Source: Spirosoma fluviale
Lineage (GTDB): Bacteria; Bacteroidota; Bacteroidia; Cytophagales; Cyclobacteriaceae
Length of the DNA: 32,295 nucleotides
Assembly: GCA_945897085.1 (NCBI GenBank)
Contig: CAMDEU010000015.1
Span: 1 to 32,295 of the forward strand
Direction: 5' to 3'
Part shown: piece after piece, positions 25,377 to 32,295 of the stretch
Layout: the number at the start of each line of letters is the position of its first letter
Numbering within the stretch: the stretch's first letter is position 1
The notes under the pieces: model-generated
What the model was told of the DNA's origin: nothing
The model's input: the letters and a program-made list of their open reading frames with translations, nothing else
Database searches by the model: none
Position numbers and translations under genes: made by a program

Positions 25377-28300
25377 ATGTCAATTTCAATTGTATTCCAA
25401 AGGAATCCCTCAAAAAAACCTAGCTTTACAGCCTTCAATCTTCTAAACCAGCCCTTTGTGGATAGACCTTCTTTTCTCTCCATTTACCAGTCGGATCCCA
25501 TTTTTCAAACTTTAGCCCACCAATTAAGTGCAGGGGCTCCTTTCCAACTGCAGGTAAAAGGTCTTTCGGGTAGCTTAGACATGGTTCTATTGGCAGCCTA
25601 CTTTGCGCAGCAGGGTGGCTTTCATTTGGTAGTTGCCCAAGACAAAGATGAGGCAGCCTATTTAAATTCGGATCTCCAAAATTTATTGGGAACCCTAGAT
25701 CAACGAATTTTTCCAAGCAGCTACAAGCGCCCCTACCAATACGAAGAGGTAGACAATGCAAACGTACTGCAACGGGCAGAGCTCCTGAATCAGCTCCTAG
25801 AATCCAAGGGTCGCTCTCTCATTGTGATCACCTATCCCGAAGCGCTCTATGAAAAGGTCATCAACAAACGTTCTCTGGTAGAAAATACTTTTACAGCACG
25901 GGTTGGAGAGGCTGTTGACATGGAGTTTGTCACTGAAATTCTTTCCACCTACGACTTTGAGCGAACTGATTTTGTCTATGAGCCCGGGCAATTTGCCATC
26001 CGTGGTGGAATCTTAGATGTGTTTTCTTTTAGCAATGAATTTCCATACCGTATGGAATTAGTGGGAAAAGAAATCGAAAGCATCCGCACCTTCGATCCAG
26101 AAACACAACTTTCGCTACAGCCAGTCCCTTTTATTTCTCTAATTCCAAATGTTCAAACCCGCCTACTTCAAGAGGTGAGGCAGTCCTTCCTCAGTTTTTT
26201 GCCAGAGAATGCCCTACTATGGATCAAGGACTACCAGCTAACCCTTGATGTGATGGATGAGTGCTACTTAAAAGCCGCACAAGCTTTTGGGCAGATGGCT
26301 GGTTCAACTAAGAAGGGCGCCCTTGTGCTCCAACCCGAACAGTTATTTGAGCAAGGCGCACAATTTGTCGAGGCAGCAAAAAAGTTTTCGGTGGTAGAAT
26401 TTGGCAGACAATTTTACCTTAAATCTGCTAAGAAAATCAGTTGGGAGAGCCAGCCACAACCCTCCTTCAACAAAAATTTTGACCTGCTCGTTGCCAACTT
26501 AGGGGACAATGAAAAGGCAGGCTACCTCAACTTAATCACTGCAGAAAACGAAAAGCAGATCGACCGCCTCCAGGGAATTTTTCTAGAGTTGGACCCTACA
26601 CTACAGGTACAAAGCTTATTGCTGAGTCTCCGAGAGGGTTTTGTCGACAAGCAAGCCAAGGTAGTTTGCTACACCGACCATCAACTGTTTGAGCGCTTTC
26701 ACCGCTACAAATCCAAAAGTAAATCCACTGCCTCCAAGGCGCTCACCCTCAAGGAGATCAAAGCGCTGCATCCCGGTGACTATGTGGTGCATGTGGATTA
26801 TGGTGTGGGAAGATTTGCAGGCCTTGAAAAAGTCGATGTCAGTGGAAACATGCAGGAAGCGGTTCGATTGATCTTTCGAGACGATGACCTGCTCTATGTC
26901 AACATCCACTCGCTACACAAGATTTCAAAATTTTCAGGCCAGGAAGGACAAGCACCCTCCATGTCTAAGTTGGGCTCTCCCGACTGGGAAAATAAAAAAG
27001 CACGGGCCAAAAAACAGGTCAAAGACATAGCAAAGGACTTGATTGCGCTCTATGCCAAACGCAGGTCAGCCCCAGGGGTTGCCTTTTCTAGAGATTCTGT
27101 ATTACAGGTGGAGCTCGAATCCTCTTTTCTATACGAGGACACCCCTGATCAAGCTTCTGCCACCGCAGATGTGAAGACGGATATGGAAAAATCCTACCCC
27201 ATGGATCGCCTCGTTTGCGGGGATGTGGGCTTTGGAAAAACAGAGGTAGCCATCCGTGCGGCATTCAAGGCGGTGAACGATCGAAAGCAGGTTGCCATAC
27301 TGGTGCCCACCACGATCTTGGCTATGCAGCATTTCCATACCTTGCAGGAGCGCCTTGAGAACTTTCCTGTCAAGGTGGACTACCTCAACCGATTCCGGTC
27401 TGCCAAAGACATCAAAGCCATCAAGGAGCAGGTAACCTCTGGGGAGATTGACATTCTGATCGGCACGCACAAAATTGTCAGCAAGGACATTGAATTCAAA
27501 GACTTGGGACTACTCATCATCGATGAGGAACAAAAATTTGGGGTAAAAGTAAAAGACCAACTCAAAAACCTACGGGTCAATGTAGATGTGCTCACGCTGA
27601 CTGCTACCCCAATTCCGCGTACCCTCCATTTTTCCTTGATGGGCGCACGTGACCTCTCAGTTATTGCCACTGCCCCGCCCAATAGGCAGCCAGTGACTAC
27701 GGAGGTACAAACATTTGAGGAGGAAGTCATCCGTGATGCGGTCTCCTACGAACTCCGCCGAGGAGGACAGGTGTTTTTTGTGCACAACCGCGTAGGAGAG
27801 ATTGATAGCATTGCCAACCTGATCTTAAAATTAGTACCAGATGCGCGCGTAATCGGCGCCCATGGGCAGATGGATGGGGATAAGTTGGAAAAGGTAATGG
27901 TGGACTTCATCAATCATAAGTACGATGTCTTGGTATCTACCAACATCATCGAGTCGGGTCTAGATATTCCGAATGCGAACACGATTCTGATCAACCGAGC
28001 ACACATGTTTGGGCTCTCCGACCTCCACCAAATGCGTGGGCGCGTGGGGAGGAGCAATAAGAAAGCCTTTTGCTACTTGCTCACGAGTCCACTATCGGGA
28101 CTTACTGCCGAAGCACGAAAGCGCCTTCAAACGTTAGAGGAATTTTCTGACCTGGGTGATGGATTTAAGGTGGCCATGAAAGATTTGGATATCCGCGGAG
28201 CAGGCAACCTCTTGGGTGCCGAACAAAGCGGGTTTATCACCGACTTAGGCTTTGAGATGTACCATAAAATTCTAGATGAGGCCGTACAGGAGTTGAAAGA

Positions 28301-28811
28301 AAATGAGTTTGCTGCCTTGTTTGAGGAGGACCTTAAGGAAAAAGTAGCGGTGCTCGTGCAGGATTGCACCATTGAAACCGACCTAGAACTTCTCATTCCA
28401 GAGCGGTATGTGAGCAATATAAGCGAGCGCCTAGGGCTCTATTCCAAGTTAGATGCGCTCGAAAATGATGACGAGCTGGATAAATTTGGGCAGATGCTAC
28501 AGGATCGATTTGGCCCTCCTCCTCAGGCCGTTCAAGACCTGATGGAAACCGTACGCTTGCGTTGGCAAGCAGAGGAATTGGGGATAGAAAAATTGGTTCT
28601 CAAGGCTTCTCAGATGAAATGTTATCTCCTTCCTTCGAGCAAGGAAGCCTTCTACAGTTCGGCTATTTTTGGGAACATTATGAAATTTGTGCAAATACAT
28701 CCCAAGTCGTGTAAAATAAAAGAACATAAAAATCGTTTGATTCTCAGCATCGATCAGGTGATGAGTATACAAAAGGCACAGCATTTGCTAAGAGAAATGA
28801 AAGTTTCCTGA
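25377..28811 (+). CDS. mfd: Transcription-repair coupling factor
   Basis: Removes stalled RNA polymerase and recruits UvrA for transcription-coupled repair; 1144 residues from the ATG at 25377. A GTG at 25356 would add seven residues and crowd the divergent gene. The N-terminal UvrB-like region includes YPEALYEKVINK and IRGGILDVFSFSNEFPYR. The RNA polymerase-interacting CarD-like domain has HPGDYVVHVDYGVGRFAGL. The SF2 motor carries Walker A GDVGFGKT at 615-622 and DEEQ at 716-719, with LTATPIPRTLHFSLMG, ESGLDIPNANT and HQMRGRVGRS. The TRG region (DLDIRGAGNLLGAEQSG) and the C-terminal TRCF domain 7 complete it. It looks intact. Confidence 0.97.
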   Translation: MSISIVFQRNPSKKPSFTAFNLLNQPFVDRPSFLSIYQSDPIFQTLAHQLSAGAPFQLQVKGLSGSLDMVLLAAYFAQQGGFHLVVAQDKDEAAYLNSDLQNLLGTLDQRIFPSSYKRPYQYEEVDNANVLQRAELLNQLLESKGRSLIVITYPEALYEKVINKRSLVENTFTARVGEAVDMEFVTEILSTYDFERTDFVYEPGQFAIRGGILDVFSFSNEFPYRMELVGKEIESIRTFDPETQLSLQPVPFISLIPNVQTRLLQEVRQSFLSFLPENALLWIKDYQLTLDVMDECYLKAAQAFGQMAGSTKKGALVLQPEQLFEQGAQFVEAAKKFSVVEFGRQFYLKSAKKISWESQPQPSFNKNFDLLVANLGDNEKAGYLNLITAENEKQIDRLQGIFLELDPTLQVQSLLLSLREGFVDKQAKVVCYTDHQLFERFHRYKSKSKSTASKALTLKEIKALHPGDYVVHVDYGVGRFAGLEKVDVSGNMQEAVRLIFRDDDLLYVNIHSLHKISKFSGQEGQAPSMSKLGSPDWENKKARAKKQVKDIAKDLIALYAKRRSAPGVAFSRDSVLQVELESSFLYEDTPDQASATADVKTDMEKSYPMDRLVCGDVGFGKTEVAIRAAFKAVNDRKQVAILVPTTILAMQHFHTLQERLENFPVKVDYLNRFRSAKDIKAIKEQVTSGEIDILIGTHKIVSKDIEFKDLGLLIIDEEQKFGVKVKDQLKNLRVNVDVLTLTATPIPRTLHFSLMGARDLSVIATAPPNRQPVTTEVQTFEEEVIRDAVSYELRRGGQVFFVHNRVGEIDSIANLILKLVPDARVIGAHGQMDGDKLEKVMVDFINHKYDVLVSTNIIESGLDIPNANTILINRAHMFGLSDLHQMRGRVGRSNKKAFCYLLTSPLSGLTAEARKRLQTLEEFSDLGDGFKVAMKDLDIRGAGNLLGAEQSGFITDLGFEMYHKILDEAVQELKENEFAALFEEDLKEKVAVLVQDCTIETDLELLIPERYVSNISERLGLYSKLDALENDDELDKFGQMLQDRFGPPPQAVQDLMETVRLRWQAEELGIEKLVLKASQMKCYLLPSSKEAFYSSAIFGNIMKFVQIHPKSCKIKEHKNRLILSIDQVMSIQKAQHLLREMKVS

Positions 28812-29075
28812 GCCTATTGCTTCTGAGGTATAAAACGAGGTGTAGTGGAAGGACCTGCTCGCAACCTAAATTGAGAGAGGAAACAGAATAAAGCAATCTA
28901 CTAAGGGGAACGCCCTTATTTAAATTATAGTACTTTTGTATGCGTTTGCAGCCCGTTGGATTGTTTTCCTTCGTGTAAGTAGGCACAAATACCTTAATAA
29001 TTTTAAAGCGGCTTTTGTGCTATCGCCCAAGCCCTTGTATATTAGCAACAGAAATAGACCAAACACATACCACCT
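28812..29075 (+). other. 264-base intergenic region between mfd and gldJ-like gene
   Basis: There is no ORF of note. A small AAGGG-GAACG-CCCTT hairpin at about 28904-28918 might end the mfd transcript, though its T tract is poor. A TACTTTTG string at 28931-28938 matches the TAnnTTTG element but has no TTTG partner. A better promoter candidate lies at 29014-29045. A longish 5' leader or small RNA cannot be ruled out. Confidence 0.35.
29014..29045 (+). promoter_or_regulatory. Candidate promoter of the gldJ-like gene
   Basis: TTTG (29014-29017), a 20-base spacer and TATATTAG (29038-29045, one mismatch to TAnnTTTG) fit the Bacteroidota sigma-factor pattern. The predicted start would be about 25 bases before the ATG at 29076. 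Confidence 0.4.
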
Positions 29076-30302
29076 ATGCGTCTAACAAACACCTGGAGGA
29101 CATGGGCCATCGCCCTAACACTTGTGACAGCTACCGTTTTGTCCTCTTGCCAGAAAAATAATTCCTACGGCAGAAGAACTGCTGGTAATCCCGGAAAAAT
29201 GAGTGCCACCACAGGTGCCGATTTTTCGTTTGATGCGGATGATTCCACTCAATTTTTTGTTGCCAAGAAAGGTGAACAAATCCCTGGGCCCAATTTAAAG
29301 TTCATTCAAGGCGGCCGTGCCATTCTTGGTTCTCAGGAAGAGGACGTGATGGCCTTCCGTGACAATATCGAGCGAACAGTTTCTATCTCCACCTTCTGGA
29401 TGGACGAAACCGAGATGACCAACAACGATTACAAGGAATTTTTATTTGACATGAAAAAGCAAGTGGATGCTAATACCTTGAAAAAATTGGAGCCCTCTGA
29501 AAAAGTATGGAGAGGAGCCATGACCTTTAACGACGTATACGAATCCTACTATTTTAGATTCCCTGGATTTAATTTTTATCCTGTTGCAGGTGTATCATGG
29601 GTTCAAGCCGATGCTTATGCGAAATGGAGAACCTCCTACGTTCAAAAGATAGAGGTTGCAAGACAAAAAATGGATACTACTCTCACCCGTTCACAGCTGA
29701 TTGAGCGTGGATTGGTCATCGCAGAATTTAGACTTCCAACCGAATCCGAGTGGGAATATGCTGCCAAAGCCATGATCGGCACCCAGTACTTGGATGAAAA
29801 CCAAGAATATGGCCGTATCTATCCTTGGGATGGCAGAGGGGTACGAAATCCATACGACGGCAGAGGCAAAAAAGGCGGAAAACAAGGCGATTTCTTGGCC
29901 AACTTCAAGCGAGGAAGGGGTGATTATGCCGGTATAGCTGGAGATCAAACCAACGACGGCGAAATCATTCCTGCAAACGTCTACGATATGGCACCAAATG
30001 ATTTTGGCTTGTACAACATGGCTGGAAATATGAACGAGTGGGTATACGATGTCTACCGTCCACTTTCTTTCCAGGATGCTGATGACCTCAATCCCTTGAG
30101 AAAAGACGGTGTTTATGACGAAAAGACAACCTACGGAACCTCCCTTTTAAATGACTCCATCAGGGTGTTCAAAGGTGGTTCTTGGAAAGATGTCACCTAC
30201 TGGCTAGCTCCAGGTGCTCGTCGATTTATGCACCAAGACTCCTCCACCAACCACATTGGTTTCCGTTGCGCCATGGTTTCCCTCGGAGGAGAAGGAAAAT
30301 AA
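29076..30302 (+). CDS. gldJ: Gliding motility lipoprotein, GldJ-like (FGE/sulfatase-modifying fold)
   Basis: A 408-residue outer-envelope lipoprotein. A lipoprotein signal peptide ends in VLSSC with C25 as the lipidated Cys. The rest is a formylglycine-generating-enzyme-like (SUMF1/PF03781) domain: FWMDETEMTNNDYKEFL, VAGVSWVQADAYAKWR, RLPTESEWEYAAKA, NMAGNMNEWVYDVYRP, and FKGGSWKD with the IGFRCAM ending. GldJ and GldK share this fold and stabilise the gliding and type IX secretion machinery; they are not thought to act as oxygenases. The PWDGRGVRNPYDGRGKKGG and FKRGRGDYAGIAG stretches and the absence of gldL/M/N downstream favour GldJ over GldK. It is shorter than the F. johnsoniae GldJ. A strong terminator follows. 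Confidence 0.75.
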   Translation: MRLTNTWRTWAIALTLVTATVLSSCQKNNSYGRRTAGNPGKMSATTGADFSFDADDSTQFFVAKKGEQIPGPNLKFIQGGRAILGSQEEDVMAFRDNIERTVSISTFWMDETEMTNNDYKEFLFDMKKQVDANTLKKLEPSEKVWRGAMTFNDVYESYYFRFPGFNFYPVAGVSWVQADAYAKWRTSYVQKIEVARQKMDTTLTRSQLIERGLVIAEFRLPTESEWEYAAKAMIGTQYLDENQEYGRIYPWDGRGVRNPYDGRGKKGGKQGDFLANFKRGRGDYAGIAGDQTNDGEIIPANVYDMAPNDFGLYNMAGNMNEWVYDVYRPLSFQDADDLNPLRKDGVYDEKTTYGTSLLNDSIRVFKGGSWKDVTYWLAPGARRFMHQDSSTNHIGFRCAMVSLGGEGK

Positions 30303-30320
30303 TCGCACTAAATCATTCTT

Positions 30321-30357
30321 AAAAAGCCCATTTTCATCGATGAAAATGGGCTTTTTT
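30321..30357. terminator. Palindromic bidirectional terminator between gldJ-like gene and uppP
   Basis: A perfect 36-base palindrome centred on ATCGAT: the AAAAAGCCCATTTTCAT arm pairs with its exact complement. It is flanked by A and T tracts on both sides. It lies in the 85-base gap between convergent genes and can end both transcripts. Confidence 0.85.
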
Positions 30358-30387
30358 AATTTTTTGAAAACTATCCCCTACGAGATC

Positions 30388-31167
30388 TTACAAATCCGCG
30401 CCCCACATAAAGATTAAAAATAAGATTCCGAGGGCGATTCGGTACCAACCAAAGGCCGTGAAGCCATGGGTAGACACATAGGTCAAAAATAATTTTACGG
30501 CAGCCCAAGCCGAAGCAAAGGCCACTACAAACCCAATCCCCAACAACAACAGCTGCTCGTTGCTAAAAGCGAGATCTGTTTTGAGAAGGTCATAACCCCC
30601 CGCGGCAAGCATCGTAGGTACGGCAAGTAAAAAAGAAAATTCGGTAGCCTGCTTTCGATTCAAGCCGTTAAATACGCCACCAATGATCGTTGCTGCTGCG
30701 CGAGAGGTGCCAGGCACCATGGACAAACACTGACATAGGCCAATCAAAAAAGCATTTTTGTAGGAAAGGTCTTCCACCTCCACCACGGTAGTTTCTTGCT
30801 GAAGGACTTTCCTGTCCATAAGAATCAGGATCACACCCCCCAGGATAAGTGAAACCGAGACTACCACAGGATTGAACAGGTACGCCTTGATGTAATCGTA
30901 AGCAAGTAGGCCCACCACTGCGGTAGGCAAAAAGGCGGTGATCAATTTGTAGTAAATCGTCAGACTCTTAAAAAAGCGCTTGATGTACATCAAGGCAATG
31001 GCCAGAATAGCGCCAAGCTGAATAAAGACCTCAAAGGTTTTTACAAATTCATCCTCGTGAATGCCCATCGCCGTGGATGCCAAAATCATGTGGCCCGTGG
31101 AGGAAATGGGAAGAAATTCAGTAAGTCCTTCGACTAAGGCAATCAGAATGCTTTGAAATAAAGTCAT
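30388..31167 (-). CDS. uppP: Undecaprenyl-diphosphatase
   Basis: Integral membrane phosphatase (BacA/UppP) that recycles undecaprenyl pyrophosphate for peptidoglycan and other envelope glycans; 259 residues. The two hallmark motifs are present: ALVEGLTEFLPISSTGHM (about 11-28, with the catalytic Glu/His region) and VPGTSRAAATIIGG (about 156-169, the Arg-containing phosphate site). About eight hydrophobic helices cover the chain. It converges with the gldJ-like gene and has a good promoter candidate just upstream. Complete. Confidence 0.96.
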   Translation of the reverse strand: MTLFQSILIALVEGLTEFLPISSTGHMILASTAMGIHEDEFVKTFEVFIQLGAILAIALMYIKRFFKSLTIYYKLITAFLPTAVVGLLAYDYIKAYLFNPVVVSVSLILGGVILILMDRKVLQQETTVVEVEDLSYKNAFLIGLCQCLSMVPGTSRAAATIIGGVFNGLNRKQATEFSFLLAVPTMLAAGGYDLLKTDLAFSNEQLLLLGIGFVVAFASAWAAVKLFLTYVSTHGFTAFGWYRIALGILFLIFMWGADL

Positions 31168-31188
31168 GCAGGCAGGGGTTTGACCCTA

Positions 31189-31217
31189 CAAAACTAACAA
31201 TCACGGGCGAACCCCAA
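31189..31217 (-). promoter_or_regulatory. Candidate uppP promoter (TTG-N18-TAGTTTTG)
   Basis: On the - strand, CTTG ending at 31215, an 18-base spacer and TAGTTTTG (31196-31189) match the Bacteroidota TTTG/TAnnTTTG pattern well. The leader to the ATG at 31167 would be about 15 bases. Confidence 0.45.
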
Positions 31218-31442
31218 GCGGATTTTCTGCGTCTTCATCCCAAGAAGCCTTTTCACTTGGGTTTCTACGAATAATTTGTTTGATTCAACTTTCAATGATA
31301 CGCCATGAGAAGATTTTCTTCTTCCGCACCAACCCAAGTTTTATGAAACCAATTACCCACGCCAATAGGACAACAAAAGCTTTCGCTAGGAAATAAAATA
31401 CCCAAAGTCAGAACGAATTATTTTAGATTAATAAGTACCTCA
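31218..31442. other. Non-coding remainder between uppP and the DUF1569 gene
   Basis: This is the rest of a 275-base divergent gap. It holds a 6-bp inverted repeat, CCCAAG (31239-31244) and CTTGGG (31256-31261), and an AT-rich stretch at about 31405-31440 that probably contains the promoter of the DUF1569 gene. No ORF with coding character is seen. Confidence 0.35.
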
Positions 31443-31895
31443 ATGAAAAATGTATTTGACCCAGCAGTAACCGCTGAATTGATCCATCGAATCGAACAGC
31501 TTCAGCCAACTAGCCCTGCACTCTGGGGAAAAATGTCCGTAGACCAGATGCTGGCCCACTGCTGTGTGGCCTACGAAATGGCTTTTACAAACAAGCATCC
31601 CAATGCAAATCCCCTGATGCGCTTTCTATTGAAGGCCTTCGTCAAACCAGGAGTGGTGAATGAGGCCCCTTACAAAAGAAACATACCCACAGCACCGGCC
31701 TTTCGCATAAAAAATAGGAGAGATTTTGAAGAAGAAAAGGCGCGACTGATCTCTTTTGTAGAGCAGACACTTGCCGCTGGAGAAACTGGATTCGAAGGAA
31801 AGGCGTCCCCTTCCTTTGGCCCCATGACTGCCAAGGAATGGAACAACCTGCTCTACAAGCACCTGGATCATCACCTCGGCCAGTTTGGGGTATAG
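31443..31895 (+). CDS. DUF1569 (DinB-like) domain protein
   Basis: A 150-residue predicted four-helix-bundle protein of the DUF1569 group, related to the DinB/YfiT fold. Key parts are WGKMSVDQMLAHCCVAYEMAF with a conserved His in the first long helix, the RNIPTAPAFRIKNRRDFEEEK middle segment, and the closing MTAKEWNNLLYKHLDHHLGQFG, with His residues that could bind metal. Function is unknown; DinB-like proteins include metal-dependent thiol transferases, but no substrate is suggested here. No signal peptide. A decayed copy of its middle section lies just downstream at about 31907-32007. Confidence 0.85.
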   Translation: MKNVFDPAVTAELIHRIEQLQPTSPALWGKMSVDQMLAHCCVAYEMAFTNKHPNANPLMRFLLKAFVKPGVVNEAPYKRNIPTAPAFRIKNRRDFEEEKARLISFVEQTLAAGETGFEGKASPSFGPMTAKEWNNLLYKHLDHHLGQFGV

Positions 31896-31906
31896 GTGAG
31901 TAGCTC

Positions 31907-32007
31907 TACAAAAGAAACATCTCCACCGCAACTGTCTTTTGCATAAAAAATGGAAAAAATTAAAAGAAGAAAAGGACAGTATCATCTCCTTTGTGAAACA
32001 AACCCAC
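31907..32007 (+). pseudogene. Decayed partial duplicate of the upstream DUF1569 gene
   Basis: This stretch aligns with 31671-31771 inside the DUF1569 gene. The first 14 bases are identical (TACAAAAGAAACAT), as is the GCATAAAAAAT block, and the AAGAAGAAAAGG block matches after a one-base deletion. Translation reads YKRNISTATVFCIKNGKN then a stop. In the shifted frame it reads EEKDSIISFVKQTH, matching EEKARLISFVEQTL of the gene. The N-terminal part is gone and the C-terminal part is unclear. It is an eroded paralogue or the relic of an old tandem duplication. Confidence 0.75.
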
Positions 32008-32083
32008 CTCTGGCCCAAACAATGCACAGTGTTCCAGAGTATATATTCCAAGCAATGATCATACTTCAATCCCCAACAATAAT

Positions 32084-32295
32084 ATGAGAAAGACTGTGAT
32101 TTTACTTTGTGCCCTAATCTTGGGCGGTTGCACGGATATAAATTCAGACCCACCACAGGTTAACATCACTTATCCAGCCGCTTATGTAGTCAATGGGGGA
32201 AGTAGTACGGTATCAGTTATCAATTTGACTACCAATACGGTTACTGATGTAATAAAATTAAGAGATGGTTCGGGAACTAAAATGCAAGGAATGAA
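32084..32295 (+). CDS. YVTN beta-propeller lipoprotein, N-terminal part (3' end outside window)
   Basis: An open frame from the ATG at 32084 to the window end, 70 codons seen. A lipoprotein signal peptide, MRKTVILLCALILGGC, has a clear lipobox with C16. After a short linker, the AYVVNGGSSTVSVINL and TTNTVTDVIKL segments match the YVTN-type beta-propeller repeat (consensus like YVTNxxSxTVSVIDxxTNTV). The protein is probably an outer-envelope lipoprotein with a seven-bladed propeller, of unknown ligand. Only the first blade is visible, so the total length and further domains are unknown. Confidence 0.75.
   Translation, partial: MRKTVILLCALILGGCTDINSDPPQVNITYPAAYVVNGGSSTVSVINLTTNTVTDVIKLRDGSGTKMQGM

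Noticed and set aside
31239-31261. CCCAAG/CTTGGG inverted repeat as terminator or operator
   Set aside because: The arms are 6 bp with an 11-base spacer and poor T tract; it could arise by chance, so it is mentioned only within the intergenic entry.
31626-32156. 176-residue - strand ORF over the DUF1569 gene and its remnant
   Set aside because: It is antisense to a conserved gene and spans the decayed duplicate, and its composition is not protein-like. Its length is a chance result of the duplicated sequence.

Overview
This window reads as chromosomal DNA of a gliding-type Bacteroidota, most likely a Cytophagales relative (Algoriphagus or Cyclobacteriaceae-like). The signs are a GldJ-like gliding lipoprotein, a Bacteroidota-style LspA with a long loop, the recJ-lptB-GH3 gene order, stand-alone LytS/LytTR signalling, weak Shine-Dalgarno sequences, and several promoter-like TTTG/TAnnTTTG elements of the Bacteroidota type. 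This placement is inference from gene content; there is no rRNA marker. I see no tRNA, rRNA, CRISPR array, insertion sequence or prophage, and no gene-free stretch longer than about 280 bases.

Layout. Bases 1-2634 hold the 3' part of ileS followed by lspA and a terminator. Bases 2831-5770 hold a SNF2-family ATPase, and 5989-7335 a PIN-PhoH protein, both on the + strand. From 7387 to 19891 nearly everything is on the - strand. In transcription order this run is tpiA, prmA, a tiny membrane ORF, recJ, lptB, a GH3-like adenylating enzyme, a bacterial nitric oxide synthase oxygenase, uvrA, then a LytS-type kinase, a LytTR response regulator and an SRPBCC/AHSA1 protein. recX (+) diverges from tpiA. 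It faces a - strand lemA-TPM-TPM cluster, preceded by a retropepsin-like protease with a PDZ domain. A Fur-family regulator (+) converges on a - strand pair: an orphan cytochrome oxidase subunit III-like protein and an SRPBCC protein. mfd (+) diverges from that pair. The right end carries a gldJ-like gene (+), uppP (-), a DUF1569 gene (+) with a decayed partial copy just downstream, and the start of a YVTN beta-propeller lipoprotein cut by the window edge.

How the genes fit together. Much of the window is housekeeping: translation (ileS, prmA), glycolysis (tpiA), the cell envelope (lspA, lptB, uppP) and DNA repair (uvrA, mfd, recJ, recX). uvrA and mfd belong to the same nucleotide-excision pathway but are 13 kb apart and on opposite strands. 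The accessory features most worth attention are the stand-alone NOS with an unusual C-terminal tail and an upstream dyad, the decayed DUF1569 duplicate, the two-DTG/PDZ protease, the missing Cys pair in UvrA, and the orphan CoxIII-SRPBCC pair. I found no clearly new multi-gene system.
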